Source: Ashinkailepas kermadecensis | Lineage: Eukaryota; Arthropoda; Thecostraca; Neolepadidae | Length of the DNA stretch: 64,000 nucleotides | Reading direction: 5' to 3' | NCBI GenBank assembly: GCA_034440615.1 | Contig: JAOTOM010004782.1 | Coordinates: 403,201 to 467,200, forward strand | Shown: positions 58,264-64,000 of the stretch, piece by piece | Position numbering within the stretch: position 1 is the stretch's first letter | Layout: each line of letters starts with the position of its first letter | The notes under the pieces: generated by a model | Told to the model about the DNA's origin: nothing | Database searches by the model: none | The model's input: the letters and a program-made list of their open reading frames with translations, nothing else | Program-made: the position numbers and the translations under genes

Positions 58264-58606
58264 TGTATCGCACATCAGAAGCGTGCCTGGTCGTTCCGTC
58301 TGTATCTCACAGGAGAATCGGCGACTGATCGTTCCGTCTGTATCCCACAGGATAAGCGTGCCTGGTCGTTCCGTCTGTATCCCGCAGGAGAAGCGTGCCT
58401 GGTCGTTCCGTCTGTATCCCACAGGATAAGCGTGCCTGGTCGTTCCGTCTGTATCACGCAGGAGAAGCGTGCCTGGTCGTGCCATCTGTATCTCACAGGA
58501 GAAGCGTGCCTGGTCGTTCCGTCTGTATCCCGCAGGAGAAGCGTGCCTGGTCGTGCCGTCCGTATCCCAGGGAAGCGTGACTGGCTCCTCCATCTACACC
58601 CGGCAG
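58264..58606 (+). repeat. 37-bp minisatellite repeating acceptor plus exon start
   Basis: Nine to ten units, each CGTTCCGTCTGTATCCCGCAG followed by GAGAAGCGTGCCTGG. CAGs end at 58350, 58387, 58424 and so on, 37 bp apart. The last copy is the real acceptor at 58606 and exon start GAGAAGCGTGACTGG. Because 37 is not a multiple of three, choice of acceptor would change the reading frame of any added sequence. Confidence 0.93.
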
Positions 58607-58804
58607 GAGAAGCGTGACTGGCTGTTCGGCGCGGTGCGGCTGGGCAGTGGGCAGCACGTGGGCCAGTACCTGGACCCCCGTCTGGCGGTAGCTCGAGACC
58701 GGCGCGGACGCACTCCGCTGCATACGGCCGTGCTCTGCCAGAACGCCGGCATTGTCACGCTGATAGCCAGGAAATACCCGCAGACGGTCAACCTGGGCGA
58801 CAAC
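58607..58804 (+). CDS. Ankyrin exon 1, last module
   Basis: A 66-codon exon, phase 0/0, after ACACCCGGCAG and before GTGAGT at 58805. EKRDWLFGAVRLGSGQHVGQ is the helical pair. RDRRGRTPLHTAVLCQNAGI, then VTLIARKYPQTVNLGDN, is a full ankyrin repeat with RGRTPLH. Same type and ending (KYP-QTVNLGDN) as exons 6739 and 38417. Confidence 0.92.
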
Positions 58805-59620
58805 GTGAGTCGGCATGCGTCGGATGGATTTGACTCACCATGTAGGCTATGATTTTCTTCCAAATGTGTTCATGGGAGGGCCGGATCATACAAAGCAGTT
58901 TCATGTGGGACAGGGGCGGATCCCACAGCCTGGCTCAGTGTGGGGGGGGGGTAAAAAATGTTATCCGATGTCCGAAACCTCAAGAGATTTGAACAGCCAA
59001 CATTCGACTGGTCTGCTTAAGAGAGTATTTTGTTTAATAAAATATTCATAGATGTAGAGCAAATGCCATTTTACTGCAAACTATCGGCACAAATCGGCAT
59101 CTTGAGGGGTGGGGTTGGGGACATGGCCCCTTTGGTCTCCCTGGTTCCGCCACTGATGTAGGACATTTCTGAATGCCGCTAAAACAACCTTATTCCATTT
59201 TCCTATCACATGACATGTATGACGTGAGAGACAAACCTGTCAGAAAACTTCCGGAATATTTTTTTCTGACTTCCCCAAATACTGGAAATGGAATCCTGCA
59301 AAGAGAGTAAATCTTGACATCCATCATTTGTCTGCACTGTGCCCTCTCACGCCCTAAGTGGAAACCAAATATCATCTGATGTACGAGGTTGAAGGCTCAT
59401 TGTATACGAACGCAGCGGGCAAGGCTAATTTTTAGTAAGCATGCTGGATAACCCGGCTCAGCTCCTATGGACATGCGCGCAGAATCGCCGGCCCCGGTTC
59501 TGCGTCCCGTCCTCTGCCGCTAGTCATCCCACTGACGTGTGTGTACGTGCTGCTGTCACAGCTGACGTGCTGACGTGCTGACGTGCTGACATACTGACGT
59601 GCTTCACCCTGGTCCAACAG
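58805..59620. other. Intron with interspersed-repeat fragments
   Basis: GGGGCGGATCC, a G run at 58942 and CTGGTTCCGCCACTG at 59143 resemble fragments of dispersed repeats elsewhere in the window. A CTGACGTG-x(2) short repeat (five copies) lies at 59561-59602 just before the acceptor of exon 59621. Confidence 0.5.
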
Positions 59621-59722
59621 CTGGAGAGGACGCCGATGCACTACGCTATGGGCATGAGCGCGGTGGAAACAATCGGAAAGATCTTGACAGACGCCGGGGC
59701 GTCACGTGTACAGCGGGACTTG
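59621..59722 (+). CDS. Ankyrin exon 2, last module
   Basis: A 34-codon exon, phase 0/0, after CTGGTCCAACAG and before GTAGGT at 59723. LERTPMHYAMGMSAVETIGK, then ILTDAGASRVQRDL, matches exon 38898 in length class, in its PxHYA motif and in the ending RDL with a GTAGGT donor. Confidence 0.88.
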
Positions 59723-60233
59723 GTAGGTCTTCCAGAATCGCTTTCTGCTCACATTTCCTGAACGATGCATTTGCTTTGTGACCAGCTAATATTGGTTTAT
59801 TCGCTCAAGCTGCACGCGTGGCTTGCTCCGCGACTGCCTGAAAGATGACGAGGATTCGACGAGCTGCAAGAGAGCGCCGAGTCCTGGCTTTGCTCGTCGG
59901 TCTGTATATTCCTTTATCAATATTATCATGATACCCTACCGGAAATGTGCTTCAGATAAACTTGGCCCGTTCGCGCATTTTCAGGAGAGATCCCTGGAAC
60001 AGACACTTTCGGGCAACGCTTTTCAGCTCAGAAATGTCAGTGATTGGCGATGATAGTGTCTGATATGCTAATCCTTCACAATTCCAACATAATTCGAATA
60101 CGGCTGTTTTGTTGAGGCCATTGCTGCTCGGCTCGCCTTCGTTTGCGGGTTGCAGTGTTCATTGAGCCATCGCCGTGATAGGTTTACGCTCCATGGTCGT
60201 TGCCAGCTCCCCTGACAAGCCGACGCTTTCCAG
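59723..60233. other. Intron, nothing recognised
   Basis: Unique sequence up to the acceptor CGACGCTTTCCAG. Confidence 0.5.
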
Positions 60234-60365
60234 CGCGGGAACACGCCCAGCTACTTCTTCGCGCATCCAGAGGCGCTGGATAGCTGCGTGGAGCAGGAAG
60301 TATCGGCCACGCGGTACGCTGAAAATTCGTCCTCACAGCCTGCCGTGGCGCCCGAAGCCGTGTGA
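60234..60365 (+). CDS. YY cap exon with stop, end of DPY-30/ankyrin gene
   Basis: The exon begins RGNTPSYFFAHPEALDS, the cap motif with Phe in place of one Tyr and Leu, and ends after 43 residues at TGA 60363-60365 with a short acidic/Ala tail. Other cap exons with a phase-1 exit have a suitable GT in that phase; here none exists before the stop, so I take it as the terminal exon. CCGT-GTGAGA overlapping the stop could act as a phase-2 donor, which is the main alternative. The seven exons from 54183 sum to 1070 nt, i.e. two bases plus 356 codons. Confidence 0.75.
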   Translation, partial: RGNTPSYFFAHPEALDSCVEQEVSATRYAENSSSQPAVAPEAV

Positions 60366-60439
60366 GAGGCCTGGTCTGCCGAGGTGGGAGAGCATGCCGT
60401 CGAGTCTGTTGTCCGATATGCTTAATATCGTCCGGGAGA

Positions 60440-61345
60440 TCTGTGACTGGGAGACCTCGTGATGCTATCTAAGTCTAAGCAGTTCGGTGACTGGGAGACC
60501 CTGTGGCGTGGTGTATGTCCCACAGCAGCTCGGTGACTGAGAGACCCTTTGGCGTGGTGTATGTCCCACAGTAGCTCGGTGACTGGGAGACCCCGTGATG
60601 TTATGTAAGCCCCACAGTAGCTCGGTGACTTGGAGACCCTGTGGCGTGGTGTATGTCCCACAGCAGCTCGGTGACTTGGAGACCCTGTGGCGTGGTGTAT
60701 GTCCCACAGCAGCTCGGTGACTGAGGGACCCTTTGGCGTGTTGTATGTCCCACAATAGCTCGGTGACTGGGAGACCCCGTGATGTTATGTAAGCCCCACA
60801 GTAGCTCGGTGACTTGGAGACCCTGTGGCGTGGTGTATGTCCCACAGCAGCTCGGTGACTTGGAGACCCTGTGGCGTGGTGTATGTCCCACAGTAGCTCG
60901 GTGACTGGGAGACCCCGTGATGTTATGTAAGTCCCACAGTAGCTCGGTGACTTGGAGACCCTGTGGCGTGGTGTATGTCCCACAGCAGCTCGGTGACTTG
61001 GAGACCCCGTGATGTTATGTAAGTCCCACAGTAGCTCGGTGACCTGGAGACCCTGTGGCGTGGTGTATGTCCCACAGCAGCTCGGTGACTTGGAGACCCT
61101 GTGGCGTGGTGTATGTCCCACATCAGCTCGGTGACTGGGATATCCTATGGCGTGTCGTATGACCCACAGCAGCTCGGTAGCTGGGAGACACTGTGGCGTG
61201 GTATATGACTCTCAGCAGCTAGCTCAGCGACTTGGAAACCCCGTGATATTGTTTATATCCCACAGCAGCTCCGTGACTGGGAGACCCCGTGATGTTGTCT
61301 ATGCCTCACAACAGCTCCGTGATAGCAGCTCCGTGACTGTGAGAT
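60440..61345. repeat. 46-bp minisatellite, about 18 copies, downstream of last exon
   Basis: Units AGCTCGGTGACTTGGAGACC and CTGTGGCGTGGTGTATGTCC-CACAGC, alternating with a variant ending GTGATGTTATGTAAGTCCCA. Each unit has GTCCCACAG, an acceptor-like sequence, but no coding exon follows. Copies are arranged in higher-order pairs. Confidence 0.93.
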
Positions 61346-62065
61346 CCGATCACTTGCATTCAATAGCCATCGTACTGACTTCGAGGACCTCGTAGGGCAG
61401 GAAATTATTGCAGCCTCGGGGCTGCGTGCTCGGTTTTATGTCCTTTACTTAGATTAGTCCGTCCGTATAATTGTACTCCCGTGTGACCATTTTAACTCAA
61501 TGCACTTTCCAATGAGCATACTGATAGGTAAGATAGTGCCGAAATGACACCAGGCTATGGTGTCAGCTTGCGAGTGTATGCGGCCCTGCGTGTTTGTTTG
61601 AGACACTGATGTTGAGATCTCCACTGCAAAAATTCACGATGCTGAAATGGTTTCAGCGCTGCATCGCAGGCATCTCAATCTAACCCAACCCACATCACTT
61701 CCGTCATTTGTGACAAGATTCAATTGACGGATATTCGCTCGACTGTAGTGGCCGAGCGGAGAAGACAGTGCCGCTATGAGCCTCACCAGCATGGCGTTGG
61801 CTTTTTTCAGAGCGGCAAGCTGCCCAGCGCCTTCTTCACGGACAGCTGTCATCCACGCGATGGCCGCCCAAGAAACAGCAGCACATTTCTAGCTAGACAT
61901 CCTGTGTCTATGCCTCGGGCTGGTTGCGACTCGTGGTGTTTTCGCGAGTCCGCGCCGACCACAGTGCGTTGCGTCCCGCACGCACATGGATGCCAGTTGG
62001 CTGCCATTTTGCCAGACGCTGTTTCCACTTGTTTACGACGCAACGGAACGACGAGCTTTTTGAAA
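61346..62065. other. No recognised gene
   Basis: Minus-strand frames at 61634-61852 and 61849-62088 have coding-like composition (REEGAGQLAALKKANAMLVR) but no family I can name. They could be a transposon remnant. Confidence 0.4.
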
Positions 62066-62262
62066 ACCCGGGCAACAACTACATCCATCTCAACGTGCTA
62101 GTATTGCGATGAACAGACGGTGACATTACACGGTAACACGGGTAACAATTACATCCATCTCAACGTGCTAGTATTGCGATGAACAGACGGTGACATTACA
62201 CGGTAACACGGGTAACAATTACATCCATCTCATCGTGCTAGTATTGCGATTAACAGACGGTG
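62066..62262. repeat. 70-bp tandem repeat, 3 copies
   Basis: GGGTAACAATTACATCCATC and TCAACGTGCTAGTATTGCGA repeat three times with few changes. The first copy begins inside the preceding unique sequence. Confidence 0.93.
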
Positions 62263-62463
62263 ATATTTTCACTTGACTATTTCTAGCGGTACGAACAAAA
62301 TCCAAGTAGAGAAACGAACAAAAGATGGAATTACGTGGCGATGTTCTCCCGGCTGGTACTTTCGCAGTGGTCCATTATATATTGATAACATATCTGTGTT
62401 GAACAGATGGAATGTGTATGCTGGCTAATAGTAGGTACTAAGCGTAGCACAGCGATTTTGTTG

Positions 62464-62466
<3 letters not shown>

Positions 62467-62557
<91 letters not shown>
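62467..62557. repeat. (TA)n microsatellite
   Basis: About 90 bp of pure TA. Confidence 0.97.
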
Positions 62558-62560
<3 letters not shown>

Positions 62561-62779
62561 TGGTGTTGTATATAACGCTCTAATGCTGCTGATTTGAAAT
62601 GTTTTGGGATGTGGTCATCATACTTGACGGTTGATTATTAAGTCTCCCATTGTAATCATTTGGCAGTGAAGCTGACTACCAGGAGCATAGAGTACAGCAC
62701 CAGTGTGAAAATGTGAAAATAGCTCTAACCTATGATAGATGCGACCCCAAATGGTCGCCATTTAGCTCCAAACTAGGAA

Positions 62780-62985
62780 TTGCCGTCCAGGGGCGTAGCT
62801 TTATATGTTTTTAGGGGCACTTGCCCCCACCACATCCATCTGCTGTATATCCCCCCGCCAGCCTCCAATAATTTCAGCTTTTAAAATGGGACCCTTTGTG
62901 ACATGCCAACAATACATTTTGGCCCGCCCATTGCCTTCATATATTGTGCCATCGAAATAATTTTCAGAAATTACACCTTTGCTGC
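62780..62985 (+). repeat. Dispersed repeat family R1, copy 3
   Basis: The best-preserved copy: GGGGCGTAGCTTTATATG, CACTTGCCCCCACC, CCTCCAATAATTTCAGC, TTTTAAAATGGGACCC, CCCGCCCATTGCCTTCATAT, TGTGCCATCGAAATAATTTT. Compare 1255-1455 and 19590-19775. It encodes nothing visible. Confidence 0.65.
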
Positions 62986-64000
62986 GGTCTCCAATTATGT
63001 AGGTATTGTTGTAACGTGTTGTTAATGGTCAGTGTTGTGTCATAGGACAATGATTGTTGTCAGATTAATAGTCATGTTGTCAGGAAGATCCTCACAGCAT
63101 GGTTGAGTCGTTCTAGTACAATAGCGCCCGCATATGTCTTTGTTGTAATCTGCTATGCGCGCGTACTGAGCTTTATCTTAGCCAAATCCAGTGATGTGTG
63201 CATGTACTATTTAGTTAAATATACAAGAAGCATAACTTGAAGCATGGCTGCACGATGCTCCACATATTGCATTTAATAACCGGTCAACAGATAGAATGCA
63301 GAGCAGTTGAATGCACTATTTCACGCTATCACAGGAATGACTTCGGAGCAATATTTTTTTTCCGTGACGATCCTTGTGTGCACGTGCCATCTGCCGCGCC
63401 ATGTCCAGCCCTCTGAGTTGGTGAGTCGGGGTTGGTGCGGTGTTCTCCTGGTATGCGAGATCTTGAAGTGCTCTGGTGGCCCAACGTATTGTAAATACAT
63501 TAATTGATTCATAGGTGATAAATTATGTAGAGATAGTATGGAATAAAGCTGTTGCAGCTTCGTTTGAAAACCCACAGAATGTTATCAAATGAAAAGACTG
63601 CAATTTTCTGAACTATTATACGTCGGTAAGCCTAAATTTAATCATCCACAACTACCAATTTATGACTTTTTAAATAAACAAATAAGAAGAAAAATAATAT
63701 AAAATAAGTCACTGGTATTGACCAAACGCCTATGACAATGTGTTCCTTTCTTTGACATCGCAATTACCCACTTTTGCAACATTGACTTGCATATTTTTTC
63801 CCGCCACGATTTGTTTTTTTTAGATGAGCTAGGGCTTCGTATAGAGCTAGCCGATCCAGCATTAAGAAAACGAAAGGTTATTCAACAGAGCGTCCCAACA
63901 TGGCCATGCTACCTCCCACGTATCTACCACACGCAAACCATATCATCCACTCGAAAACCATGCTACCTCTGCAAGGCTTAATTTAGTATGCAATACACAC
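62986..64000. other. No recognised gene
   Basis: AT-rich unique sequence to the window end. An AATAAA at 63542 cannot be tied to a gene. Confidence 0.5.

Overview
This window is eukaryotic genomic DNA from an invertebrate, most likely an arthropod or another protostome. Short GC-rich exons with GT/AG boundaries sit in long introns full of minisatellites, (TA)n tracts and decayed transposons. The only recognisable enzyme is an arginine kinase (the invertebrate phosphagen kinase), and the transposon relics are a mariner, a CR1-like LINE and a second non-LTR reverse transcriptase. I see no prokaryotic features. No convincing gene was found on the minus strand.

The main content is an array of exons on the plus strand that repeat one four-part module. 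The parts are: (1) a helical exon carrying a G-H/Q-G motif, called the 'GHG exon' here; (2) a first ankyrin (ANK) exon; (3) a second ANK exon; (4) a capping exon of the type RGxTxxYYLxH followed by a basic linker. Exons at 1927, 6739, 26351, 29128, 30315, 31729, 34130, 36222, 38417, 38898, 40358, 41908, 44476 and 45953 make four such modules. They feed in a compatible phase into a large exon (46954-48251) that encodes a low-complexity linker and a complete arginine kinase ending at a stop codon. The 15 exons sum to 3986 nt. After the two nucleotides of the incoming split codon, that is exactly 1328 codons. The 5' end of the gene lies outside the window.

Two further ends are possible. An Ala/Pro-rich exon with its own stop (12925-13962) lies inside the intron between exons 6739 and 26351 and is also phase-compatible. 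After the kinase stop a second exon group (54183-60365) begins with a DPY-30-like motif, continues with one and a half ANK modules and ends in its own stop. Its first exon starts in the same phase as the kinase exon. The locus may therefore be one large gene with alternative 3' ends (Ala-rich, kinase, DPY-30), or two or three tandem paralogues. DPY-30 motifs dock proteins in axonemes and chromatin complexes. A scaffold that carries a phosphagen kinase would suit local ATP buffering in a flagellum, but that is inference.

The second unusual feature is that many minisatellites here are expansions of exon-intron boundaries. Units of 25 to about 95 bp contain the end of an exon plus its donor, or an acceptor plus the start of an exon, repeated up to about 25 times next to the real exon (at 1927, 6939, 26351, 29128, 34324, 36425, 40801 and 58607). 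This creates rows of competing splice sites.

Layout: 1-14.4 kb, module 1 (first half), a mariner relic, a 77-bp array, an RT relic and the Ala-rich terminal exon. 14.4-26.3 kb, a gene-poor repeat region. 26.3-46 kb, the rest of module 1 and modules 2-4. 47-48.3 kb, arginine kinase. 48.5-49 kb, a TTAA-flanked MITE. 52.8-54 kb, a CR1-like LINE. 54.2-60.4 kb, the DPY-30/ANK exons. 60.4-64 kb, arrays and repeats with no gene seen.
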